A stretch of DNA of 64,000 nucleotides, taken from Desulfospira sp963664655 (GTDB lineage: Bacteria > Desulfobacterota > Desulfobacteria > Desulfobacterales > Desulfobacteraceae). Shown in pieces: positions 34,374-42,153 of this stretch; position 1 is the first letter of the stretch; every line of letters begins with the position of its first letter. Where the stretch lies: NCBI GenBank assembly GCA_963664655.2, contig OY761554.1, positions 558,001 to 622,000 on the forward strand. The letters run 5' to 3'. A program made the position numbers and the translations under genes. Below the pieces are notes generated by a model, which saw only the letters and a program-made list of their open reading frames with translations, had not been told where the DNA came from and made no database searches.

Positions 34374-35094
34374 CGAAACCAACAAACTGCCATCCGGATC
34401 TGATTTAGACCGGATCTTATCTGAGACCGGGCTTGAAAAAATTGAGTTAATGCTTCGCATGGGGCATTTATCAAGAGAAATCAGATCTTCCATCATGGGG
34501 AATGCTGAACAGATAGCCAAGTTGATATCACCGGTAAAAGACGAAAAAACGACACCCAAGAGGACACCCCCTGTCTTTCGTACAAAATTGGGTAGCCTCT
34601 ACCAATGTGATTGCCTGGACCTGATGGAAACAATGGAGAATGACAGCATTGACCTTGTTTTTGCAGACCCGCCCTTTAATCTGAACAAATTATACCCCTC
34701 AAAGATAAACGATAATCTGAAATCCGAAGAGTATTTAAATTGGTGTGAAAAGTGGGCCCTTGAATGTGCCCGGATTTTGAAACATAATGAGTTGTCCATT
34801 AACTTGCTGGACCGGATCATTGAAATGGCCTCAAACAAGGGGGACCTTATATTTGACCCCTTTGGCGGCTCAGGCACAACCTATGCGGTTGCTGAAATAA
34901 AGGGACGGCGATGGATCGGGACAGAAATCGGGCCCGTTGAAACTATTGCCGAGCGATTTAACCACATTCATGAAGATCAGGAAAACCTGAACAGAATCAG
35001 GAAAGATATCAACGCCCTTATTCATAAATACTATCACAAAAGAGTGGAAAAGGGGTTGTGGACCCCGGACTCTTTCAGGGAAAAAGCATCTTAA
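34324..35094 (+). pseudogene. DNA methyltransferase with internal deletion
   Basis: The frame encodes two separated parts of a beta-class N4/N6 DNA methyltransferase. The catalytic motif IV region is LVFADPPFNLNK, then LNWCEKWALECARILK. The frame continues directly into NELSINLLDRIIEMAS and the SAM-binding motif I region LIFDPFGGSGTTYAVAE. In intact relatives a long segment, including the target-recognition part, lies between these blocks; here it is missing in frame (around base 34780). The 5' end also reads through repeat copy B, so the native start was probably lost. Activity is very unlikely. Confidence 0.75.
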
Positions 35095-35204
35095 CCGGCA
35101 ACTATCCGTTCAAATACCAGATTTTTACATTTTTTACATCCCGGTTCATCGCCCCCCCCCTGCACCGGGCTGCTATTTTGACGGGTTGTTTACCCCGGAC
35201 AGGA

Positions 35205-35227
35205 CCCTGTTGCAATTAACAACAGGG
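35205..35227. promoter_or_regulatory. putative activator site (dyad)
   Basis: CCCTGTTG (35205-35212) and CAACAGGG (35220-35227) form a perfect 8-base inverted repeat with a 7-base spacer. It lies about 220 bases upstream of a -24/-12 promoter. Its GTTGCA/CAAC core resembles the dyads at 44380-44394 and 44466-44480. Confidence 0.5.
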
Positions 35228-35422
35228 GCATTCAAAGCGCAATAACAGCTTAACTAATTGATATATAAAAAAATAATTTTATACGCACCCGGGTGTATTT
35301 CAGATTGAAACAACCCCGGGGTTAATTAGGCATCCGGATTTTAAGCCTGCCTCATTGGCGGAACGCCGGCATTCCCGCTTTACGACACCTGAAATTCATT
35401 TTTTTTATTTTTTATTCTTCCC

Positions 35423-35438
35423 TGGTATACAAAATGCT
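35423..35438 (+). promoter_or_regulatory. sigma-54 (-24/-12) promoter
   Basis: TGGTATACAAAATGCT: the GG at 35424-35425 and GC at 35436-35437 have the exact spacing of sigma-54 promoters. It is nearly identical to the promoter at 44568-44583. It lies 64 bases upstream of the small gene at 35502. Confidence 0.7.
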
Positions 35439-35501
35439 TTTCCCTGTTTCTAAGAAGATCGGAGAACAAACCTTAAACCCGAAAGAAAACAGGAGATTTT
35501 C

Positions 35502-35681
35502 ATGAAAGCCGAAATGTTTAAATCCTTGGAAGACTTAATGACCGCCGTAACGTTTGCCGAAAAAAACCTGCATGAGGACGCCCTTGTCATGATGGACCGC
35601 CGGACTGAAAAAAACCGGGCCCGGCAGAACAACAGAAAAGAAACCCGGCCGGAAGATTTAAGGCCCCAGATGCGCCTTTAG
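35502..35681 (+). CDS. small charged protein, 59 residues, unknown
   Basis: ATG at 35502 with AGGAG 6-11 bases upstream; stop TAG at 35679-35681. The product begins MKAEMFKSLEDLMTAVTFAE and has a basic, Arg/Asn-rich second half with MMDRRTEKNRARQNN. It is the first gene after a sigma-54 promoter and precedes the Usp-like gene by 29 bases. No family is recognised. It is probably cytoplasmic; the first half is likely an amphipathic helix. Confidence 0.7.
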   Translation: MKAEMFKSLEDLMTAVTFAEKNLHEDALVMMDRRTEKNRARQNNRKETRPEDLRPQMRL

Positions 35682-35710
35682 CCCATGCCGGAAAAGGAGA
35701 GAAGCAAACC

Positions 35711-36211
35711 ATGAAACAGGTTCTTCTGGCCACAAACGGGGAAGCGCCCTCTCAAAAGGCCTTTTTCTATGCCGTGGAATTAAGCCAAAGGGTCCGGGCC
35801 CGATTGAGTATCCTTTGTTTCATTGAAAAGGAACGGCTTGAGGCCCATTTGGTAAAAACCAGAAAAAAAGCGGCCGGCATGAGCCGGTTTCTTGAAGATT
35901 CATTTGCGGATGCCGGCCTCGCCCAGGGGGGCTTGTTCCTGGATGCGGATCAGGTCCGGTGCGGGGCCTGCTCCCCTCTTAAAGAAATGCTCAAAGGCCA
36001 TATTACCGGCGTGGACCTGGAAGTAACGGTGAGCGGGGGTGATCCCGAAACCGACATTGAACCTTTTGTTGAATCCCATCGAAATGTCATCCTTACCATT
36101 CTTGATTCTTCAAAAAAAGAAGACAGCCCCGGCAAGAAAAAAGCCCTCATTAACCTGCTCAAAAAAAAGCTCGGGGTTCCCGTGGTTGTGGTGAAGCCCG
36201 GCCCTGTTTAA
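35711..36211 (+). CDS. universal-stress-protein-like protein (1)
   Basis: A 166-residue protein. The opening MKQVLLATNGEAPSQKAFFY followed by AVELSQRVRARLSILCFIE is the Usp beta1-alpha1-beta2 start. The later LEVTVSGGDPETDIEPFVESH and RNVILTILDSS fit the second half of the fold, ending VPVVVVKPG. The Usp ATP-loop consensus (G2xG9xGS) is not seen, so nucleotide binding is doubtful. It is transcribed with the 59-residue gene from a sigma-54 promoter and is a counterpart of the Usp-like gene at 44634. Confidence 0.72.
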   Translation: MKQVLLATNGEAPSQKAFFYAVELSQRVRARLSILCFIEKERLEAHLVKTRKKAAGMSRFLEDSFADAGLAQGGLFLDADQVRCGACSPLKEMLKGHITGVDLEVTVSGGDPETDIEPFVESHRNVILTILDSSKKEDSPGKKKALINLLKKKLGVPVVVVKPGPV

Positions 36212-36239
36212 ACCCGTTGTAACTAACGGGTTCATTTTT
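36211..36239. terminator. terminator hairpin between convergent genes
   Basis: AACCCGTT (36211-36218) and AACGGGTT (36225-36232), with a 6-base loop, then a T-run (36235-36240) on the plus strand. It ends the Usp-like operon and overlaps the 3' end of the convergent gene. Confidence 0.7.
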
Positions 36240-36999
36240 TGCCCAGGTTTTTCAATGTTTTTTTAATATAGGCCATGCCTTTACTGAAAAGGCGTTCCGC
36301 CCTTTCGTCCGGCGTACCGATTTCCTCGTCCTGGAGTGTCTCGCTGCACCAGGGATACAACGGGTCCTGTGCAAACCCTTCTCCTAACATAAACATAAAG
36401 AATACCAGACAGATAATGCCGGGATCGCCGTCTATTAACTGCGCCTTGGCCTGTTCCCTGCCCCGCTGGACAAGCGCCAGCAGAACCTGGTTTCCGACAT
36501 AGTTACATTTTTCCGGAAAAGCGAGCTTTAACCTTGGCAGGATATCCGCTTCAAGGTCACCCGTGCTTTCACAGGCCTCTTCAAATTTTTCACGGCCGGC
36601 GCGTTCAAGGCTGGCAATGGCATACTCCCGGTTGGGGCCGCCAACCGTGTCCAGATACTCCATGGCCTTTTCAAAAAGCGCATCGGCCCGTTCATCCTGA
36701 TCCTCCATAGCCGGATCAGTGAGAATCTGCCCGGCCCAGGGCAACTGGCAGTCCATATCAAAATAACTGCCGAACATAAACATCATTTCAATGTAAAACT
36801 GCACCGGTCCATGGGTGGTGAGCCCGTAGGTTTCAGCCCGCAAGATGCCGAGCTGAACTACTTTACGGACCCCTTCTTCACCTAAGGATAGGCTGTGGTG
36901 CGGTGCAAAGTCCAGGAGGTGTTCAATCATCCGGTCTTCAAAATTTTTCAACACCGCCTGCCGGAGGACTTTTACCTGTTGTTTGCGAATTTGCAGCAT
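36232..36999 (-). CDS. unknown protein with an internal tandem repeat
   Basis: The ATG at 36999 has AGGGGA 6 bases upstream; a TTG at 37026 would add 9 residues without support. Length 255 residues. No family recognised with certainty. Two similar halves are visible: FMFGSYFDMDCQLPWAGQIL followed by DERADALFEKAMEYLD, and FMLGEGFAQDPLYPWCSETL followed by DERAERLFSKGMAYIK. The fold is probably all-alpha. It has no signal peptide. It is divergent from the zincin-type metallopeptidase gene, and such proteins may be partners of secreted effectors (inference only). Confidence 0.7.
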   Translation of the reverse strand: MLQIRKQQVKVLRQAVLKNFEDRMIEHLLDFAPHHSLSLGEEGVRKVVQLGILRAETYGLTTHGPVQFYIEMMFMFGSYFDMDCQLPWAGQILTDPAMEDQDERADALFEKAMEYLDTVGGPNREYAIASLERAGREKFEEACESTGDLEADILPRLKLAFPEKCNYVGNQVLLALVQRGREQAKAQLIDGDPGIICLVFFMFMLGEGFAQDPLYPWCSETLQDEEIGTPDERAERLFSKGMAYIKKTLKNLGKK

Positions 37000-37338
37000 G
37001 GCTTTCCCCTGTATCGGATATTTCAATGTTCAAGCGTCTGTTCTGTTTTGTACTATTAAATTTTTTCATATTGCAATGATTTTATAAAATTTGCGGTCCT
37101 TCGTGGGTTATGGTTTGATTTACTTTTCCTATCAGGGTACTATTTATTCCGGCGAGGCCTGATGGTGTCCTTTAAGATTTCACCGATTTTTTGTCAGCAT
37201 GGTGTCCTTTAAGATTTCACCGATTTTTTGTCAGCAACACACGCCAGAAACAGCAGGCCTTCCAATTTATTTCAATATTTCAATTGATTACATAAGACCG
37301 GCCCAATAAGCCGATCCTTTCAGGAGGTTGACCAAACC
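37000..37338. other. divergent intergenic region with a tandem repeat
   Basis: About 340 bases between divergent genes. No gene seen. It contains AT-rich sequence and a perfect 37-base tandem duplication (37163-37236). AGGAGG lies just upstream of the metallopeptidase start. Confidence 0.5.
37163..37236. repeat. perfect 37-bp tandem duplication
   Basis: Two identical 37-base units (37163-37199 and 37200-37236), each starting TGGTGTCCTTTAAGATTT and ending TTTTTTGTCAGCA. Each unit has imperfect GGTG/CACC dyad ends. It could be an operator pair or a remnant of insertion-sequence ends. Confidence 0.9.
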
Positions 37339-39528
37339 ATGTCGATGTCCGGTACAAAAAAGCCGAAAAAGCCAAGCGAACCGCCCAAAGCAGCAGAAAC
37401 GGCGCCTGTCACAGAGCCTGTCAATGCACCCGTTGCAGCTGAAACAACCCCTTGTCCCATAATCAAATATGAACTGGTTGATTTTATAGAGGTGGTAACC
37501 CGGGATCAAGAATACTGGGTTGAGGGCGCGTTACCGGAACCCAAAGACAAGTCGGTGATTACAACAGGGGTGGAACGGACGGATAAAGATGATTCCGGCA
37601 ACTTCAAACAGTACATTAATGTGGGAAGGGATATCGAAGGCAGCGACAACCGGCACCCGGAATACGGGCGGAAAATCACCTTCAAGGTCCGGGTCAAAAG
37701 AAGTGACGGGAAAAAGCAGCAGCTCAGCGGGGTAAAAGTGGTCTTTAAAAGCAGCTGCGAAAAAGCCGCCACCCGGAAAACGCCCGATGCCAACATATGG
37801 CAGGACGCTGAACTGACCGGCAGTCAAAAACCCGGATTCAGCAGCAAAGGCGGCGCAGAGACCCTGACCGTTTCCACAGACAACAAAGGCTGGACCCCGG
37901 CGGTAACATTCTATCTCTCCCAGTACGGCGGAGACATATTTGGCTTTACGGCCGAGTTGGATAAATCGGTTAAAACAGCAAAAAAGAGACCGCCCAGGCG
38001 GGCCAAAAAATATATTGTCTGGCGTAAATTCTGGTATCAGTTGACCTATGGGAATTATAAATACAACGGGACCACTGATTACGAACCGCCTTCCCTGCAG
38101 CAGGCCAAAGATGCCTACAAAGAAGTGTTCGCCGAAATGGTTGAAGCCACTGCGGCAGCCCCCCAGAAAAATGTGTTTGAAAAAGATGACCTGCCCGAAG
38201 ATTTAAGAAAAAGGACCTTTCTTGAAGAATACCAGGTCAAGCAGGGAGGCAGTACAAACGAAGTAGCCGTAATCGGCGGCCACAATAAAACCAAATTCAC
38301 AGAGGCCCAGATTTACAAGAAGGATAACCCCAAAGGGACCCAGCCAAAGGCCAACCTGATTGTCTGCCAATACCAATGTGATCCCCTTGGCAGGACCGCT
38401 TTGGGGACCTTTCAGGTAAAACAAGACCGCCTGGTAACTTTAGCAAAAGGGGGCGGTTCCATTGTCTGCAAACCGCCCTTGAAACCAGGTGCCCAACTGG
38501 TTGTGACGGGCAGATGGTACAAGGCAGATGGACATCAGGGAGGAAATATTGTCGATGACTGCATTGAAGTCTACAAGGAAAGGCCCTCTACCCTTACGGT
38601 CAGAGTGGATCTGACAAAAGCCACAAAACTTGACCCCCTCCATGCCCCCCCTGTTCCCACGGATGCCCATCCGGTAAAAATCAAGCTTAAGCTGAGATCA
38701 GCGGAAGATTACCTGGGCGAAAGTTTTGGTGACAGGCAGATCCTGTGCGTCTATCGACCCAGTGCAGCCAATAAGAAATCCGGATGTACGGAAGATTTCA
38801 ACAACACCGTAGCCCATGAATTGGGCCATATGTTTAACCAGACGCCGAAACCGGCGGCCAAACCGCCTTCATTAAAAGACCACCCATTCCAGTACGTGGG
38901 CCACGGCGGCTCAGGCTCCCATTGCCGGAACAACGCCCAGGCAGGGGCAACCGGAGGCGTAGGCGTCTACAGCCGGAATTTTAAATCCAAGATTACGTCA
39001 AAACATAACGGAACCACTTATCTATTGGAGGATACCAGCGGATTTGTTAAGGGGCATGAGGTAAAAGTGAACGGCGTGATAAAGACCATAAAGACCGTGT
39101 ATAATAACGGGCTGGCATTTGAGGGGCCGGATTTTGACGCACCTGTAGACTCAGTCGTTGAACAAAAATTTGATGAGGGTCTGGCAACAGGCAGGGCCCA
39201 GACAACCATCACCCATGCCGGTGCCAATACCAGTACACACCGGGTGGCCAATTCAAGGCACTTTGCCGTGGGCGAAACCGTTCAGATCGGGGCTGAAGAA
39301 AGGGTCATAGCATCCAAGCCGAGCAATACCCAAATCAAATTCACCGCCCCCATCACAACCGCTGTTAATGCCAAGGTGATGGCCAAGACAGACTGGAACA
39401 ATGCAAGACAGAACTACCCAAGGCCAATAGACGGGGATTGTATTATGTACCACTCATTCAGCGAAAAATGTTCAAACAAATTCTGTGACACCTGTAAACC
39501 ATACCTGCAGCTTCAGGAAATGACATAA
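37339..39528 (+). CDS. large zincin-type metallopeptidase, possible secreted effector
   Basis: A 729-residue protein without a signal peptide. Order: Lys/Pro/Ala-rich tail (1-45); beta-rich region (about 90-220) with an Ig-like segment, KITFKVRVKRSDGKKQQLSG; linker; then zinc site AHELGHMFNQ, with HExxH at His493-His497. Further His residues lie in YVGHGGSGSHC. After two beta repeats (about 545-690) comes CIMYHSF, a Met-turn-like motif (Met703), and FCDTC (Cys716, Cys719), as in archaemetzincin-like enzymes. So the metzincin core seems split by an insertion. AGGAGG gives a strong start. Target and export route are unknown. Confidence 0.75.
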   Translation: MSMSGTKKPKKPSEPPKAAETAPVTEPVNAPVAAETTPCPIIKYELVDFIEVVTRDQEYWVEGALPEPKDKSVITTGVERTDKDDSGNFKQYINVGRDIEGSDNRHPEYGRKITFKVRVKRSDGKKQQLSGVKVVFKSSCEKAATRKTPDANIWQDAELTGSQKPGFSSKGGAETLTVSTDNKGWTPAVTFYLSQYGGDIFGFTAELDKSVKTAKKRPPRRAKKYIVWRKFWYQLTYGNYKYNGTTDYEPPSLQQAKDAYKEVFAEMVEATAAAPQKNVFEKDDLPEDLRKRTFLEEYQVKQGGSTNEVAVIGGHNKTKFTEAQIYKKDNPKGTQPKANLIVCQYQCDPLGRTALGTFQVKQDRLVTLAKGGGSIVCKPPLKPGAQLVVTGRWYKADGHQGGNIVDDCIEVYKERPSTLTVRVDLTKATKLDPLHAPPVPTDAHPVKIKLKLRSAEDYLGESFGDRQILCVYRPSAANKKSGCTEDFNNTVAHELGHMFNQTPKPAAKPPSLKDHPFQYVGHGGSGSHCRNNAQAGATGGVGVYSRNFKSKITSKHNGTTYLLEDTSGFVKGHEVKVNGVIKTIKTVYNNGLAFEGPDFDAPVDSVVEQKFDEGLATGRAQTTITHAGANTSTHRVANSRHFAVGETVQIGAEERVIASKPSNTQIKFTAPITTAVNAKVMAKTDWNNARQNYPRPIDGDCIMYHSFSEKCSNKFCDTCKPYLQLQEMT

Positions 39529-39607
39529 AAGCCCCTTGCAATTCATGGAGCCCGGTTAAAACCGGATAAAGATAAAACAAAACCCCAAAACAGAACAAGG
39601 ACAATAT

Positions 39608-40636
39608 ATGGCCACTGCAAATGATATCATTGAAAAAATATTGGGCTTTGAAGAAAAGGATTTCTACGAGGATGACCCGCCGGTTATGGAAATGCGCGAA
39701 GAGCAGCTGCTTGACCTGGATTTTTTCGGGGTAGCGGTCAATGCCCCGTCCAGGATCGAGACCCTGGAAAAGGGAGACCTGCCCCTGATCTTGGCCGCCC
39801 GTTACAGCGGTGACCGGGACTGGGAGACCCCCCTTGACCGCAATTGTATCCTGTTTGGCACCAACATGCACGACGGCACGGTAGCGTTTGCCAAGGCCTT
39901 TGTCGATGAAAAAGCGCTTCAAGACCGCGGCATAAAAGAGATCGGCCCCAAAGGGCCAAAACCGCCGGGCCTGGCCACGGCAGCCGTCCAGCTGACCCGG
40001 CTTGCCCCCAAGGACCGTCTTGGCATTGCCTGGGACACCGGGACCTGGGGTTTGGGTGTGATCAACTACGACTGGCCTTCCAATACCGTGACCGTGGAAC
40101 TTGCGGGAGAGGGGGAGCCAAAACCGATATTTGCCAAACCCGTTTCCCCGGAACCTGATCCAGGAGGTGAAGACCATTTCCCCTGTTACCTGCCGGTTTC
40201 CGACACCCCTAAACCGCCTGAGTCCGGCCTGTCGGTTGCGGTTGAATTTTACGAACGGGAGGGTCTCCAGCATCTGGACCTGACGGGGTCCTTTGGGGTA
40301 ATGATACGAGAGCTTCACCTGCCTGAAATTCCGATTGAACATACCTATGCCAAGGGGGGAAAGAAAAACGTGGCCGCGGTGGTTCCTTTGACCCTGGCTG
40401 TTTTGGGGGCCAACTGGGATGAGCCCCTGCAATTTAACTGGGCTGTCCCTGTTTACGGCAGTTCTCTTGAGGTTGGAAAACAGGCTTCAGGGTACTTTGC
40501 CCTGAATGCCCTGGCCGGGGCCCGACCCCTTAATCCGGGAAAACACCTTTGCTACCTTTTCCTGGACGGCGGGATATACGGCCCTTATAACTTTACGGTG
40601 CCGGAAATACCGAGTTTGCCAAAGGTAAACCGCTAA
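39608..40636 (+). CDS. unknown protein downstream of the metallopeptidase
   Basis: A 342-residue protein, cytoplasmic by the absence of a signal or membrane segment. It is acidic and beta-rich, with many Pro and Gly (KEIGPKGPKPPGLATAAVQL; HFPCYLPVSDTPKPP). No family is recognised. It starts 79 bases after the metallopeptidase stop and is followed after 25 bases by a secreted protein gene. It may be an immunity, adaptor or structural partner of the metallopeptidase, but this is context only. Confidence 0.65.
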   Translation: MATANDIIEKILGFEEKDFYEDDPPVMEMREEQLLDLDFFGVAVNAPSRIETLEKGDLPLILAARYSGDRDWETPLDRNCILFGTNMHDGTVAFAKAFVDEKALQDRGIKEIGPKGPKPPGLATAAVQLTRLAPKDRLGIAWDTGTWGLGVINYDWPSNTVTVELAGEGEPKPIFAKPVSPEPDPGGEDHFPCYLPVSDTPKPPESGLSVAVEFYEREGLQHLDLTGSFGVMIRELHLPEIPIEHTYAKGGKKNVAAVVPLTLAVLGANWDEPLQFNWAVPVYGSSLEVGKQASGYFALNALAGARPLNPGKHLCYLFLDGGIYGPYNFTVPEIPSLPKVNR

Positions 40637-40661
40637 AAAATTAACAATAGGGGGGCCGGCA

Positions 40662-42152
40662 ATGGCCCGGACACGTCCGGTACAAATCATTTTTTTGATC
40701 CTGGGTCTCATTCTCTGGTTTCCCGGGGAGGGGCATGTGAGCGGATCTTTCAGCACCACCTGGGGCAACCGGCAGTTCATTCTTCATTTTGATAACCAGC
40801 TCCATAAAATCTACCACCCGGGCACGGATGTGGACGCCTTGTACCGGCAGTTTCAAAAAAACTTTCTGGCAAGGGTTGAAGAACGGTCCTTTAAAATGAA
40901 TGCTCTGTTTGAACAGGCCGGTGCCAGACAAATCCCCGTAACCGAGATCCGGCTTAAGTGGCCGGAAATGGTTCTGATCTCTCCCGGTGACATTGAACTG
41001 GTCAGCCCGGCCTCTTATCCGCTGCTGTTGTGCCTGCCGGTCCAGCCGGATAACGGCAGGGGGCTGTATCATTTTAAGCTGGCATTGACCGGACCTGTCC
41101 CTGCCCGCGATCTGGAATGGCTCCACAAAGAGCTGACCCAAATGGTGTCGGGAAACGATCCCTGTCCGGACAGGGATGAGGTGTCCACAAAAACGATTGA
41201 CCTGGACGATTACCCCTATGTCAATGTGATACACACTTATGCCGGACATGCCCTGTACGCTGGCACGTTATTCCTTGTGGCCCGGGACCAGGCCGGTTTT
41301 TTCCGGGACCAGCTCAAGGCATGGATGGATAACATCGGCCCAGAGCTGGACCGGGAAGTGAGCCGCCCCGCATTTGCAAAAGAGACCGGGGTCAACCTCA
41401 TTTCATTGGAAAACATATTTGGAAAAGGCCAGGCCCTTTGTTCCGGGAACTTTAACCCCTGGGGCCCCATTCAGGATGAAGCCCGGGGGATATCTTTTTT
41501 CCGGCCCCGGGTACAAAGCCCCAACGCCATTGTTACAACGCTGTTTGCGGCGAAAACAGATCAATGGGGGAAAGTTTCCGAGCGGATCACAGCGCTTTTA
41601 GAAAAACTGACCCAGGCCAACCCGGAACAGTGGCGATCGGTCAGGACCGACCTTGCCATCATGCAGCTGAACGGCAAGATTGAGGGATCACCCTATTATT
41701 TTGAGCCGGACGTTCTGGATAAAGGCCGGATGGAAAGTGCGCTTTCAAGCCTGCTGAACAACAGCCAACAAACCAGGGATGCCCAACGGAACGCCATGGA
41801 TCAGCTGGCGTATCTGGCGGACCAGGGAACAACCGGCCAGACCATCCAGGCCATGCGCCAATACGTGACATCCCCTAAAAACGAATATTCAGACCAGGTC
41901 CAGGCCATCCAGGTGCTGGGCAACATCCGTTCCGAACCATCGGCCCGGGCCCTGGTCGGGCTTTATACGGACATGCCCTTTTCCGACAGCGGCGATCCCT
42001 ATTTTCTGCGCCAGGAGATCCTCACCGCCCTTGAAGCCACCGGCCTTCCGGCCAAAGCCCCTGTAGAAGAGGCCCTTGCCCGGGAAAGCATCCGGCAACA
42101 CCCCTTGCGCGTTGAAGAGCTGACCGCCGTGCTTAACGCCATCACCCCTTAG
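40662..42152 (+). CDS. secreted protein with C-terminal helical (HEAT-like) repeats
   Basis: A 496-residue protein with an N-terminal signal peptide (VQIIFLILGLILWFPGEGHVSG). The central part (about 50-330) is mixed alpha/beta and unassigned. The C-terminal third is helical, with short repeats such as QRNAMDQLAYLADQGTTGQT, SDQVQAIQVLGNIRSEPSAR and FLRQEILTALEATGLPAKAP that resemble HEAT repeats. It is third in the metallopeptidase cluster and ends one base before the convergent Lon-like gene. A periplasmic location suggests a protective partner, but there is no direct evidence. Confidence 0.65.
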   Translation: MARTRPVQIIFLILGLILWFPGEGHVSGSFSTTWGNRQFILHFDNQLHKIYHPGTDVDALYRQFQKNFLARVEERSFKMNALFEQAGARQIPVTEIRLKWPEMVLISPGDIELVSPASYPLLLCLPVQPDNGRGLYHFKLALTGPVPARDLEWLHKELTQMVSGNDPCPDRDEVSTKTIDLDDYPYVNVIHTYAGHALYAGTLFLVARDQAGFFRDQLKAWMDNIGPELDREVSRPAFAKETGVNLISLENIFGKGQALCSGNFNPWGPIQDEARGISFFRPRVQSPNAIVTTLFAAKTDQWGKVSERITALLEKLTQANPEQWRSVRTDLAIMQLNGKIEGSPYYFEPDVLDKGRMESALSSLLNNSQQTRDAQRNAMDQLAYLADQGTTGQTIQAMRQYVTSPKNEYSDQVQAIQVLGNIRSEPSARALVGLYTDMPFSDSGDPYFLRQEILTALEATGLPAKAPVEEALARESIRQHPLRVEELTAVLNAITP

Positions 42153-42153
42153 T

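Larger units (their letters stand above)
35095..35501. other. 407-base regulatory intergenic region
   Basis: No gene longer than a few codons. It holds a C10 tract near 35150, the CCCTGTTG/CAACAGGG dyad at 35205-35227 and a sigma-54 promoter at 35423-35438. It is interpreted as the control region of the small gene and Usp-like gene that follow. Confidence 0.55.

Noticed and set aside
37163..37236. CRISPR-like repeat
   Set aside because: The two units are directly adjacent with no spacer and there are no cas genes, so it is a simple tandem duplication.
39458..40432. 324-codon open frame on the minus strand opposite the unknown gene at 39608-40636
   Set aside because: It mirrors the plus-strand gene, has no Shine-Dalgarno or recognisable motif, and the plus-strand frame has better codon pattern and operon spacing.
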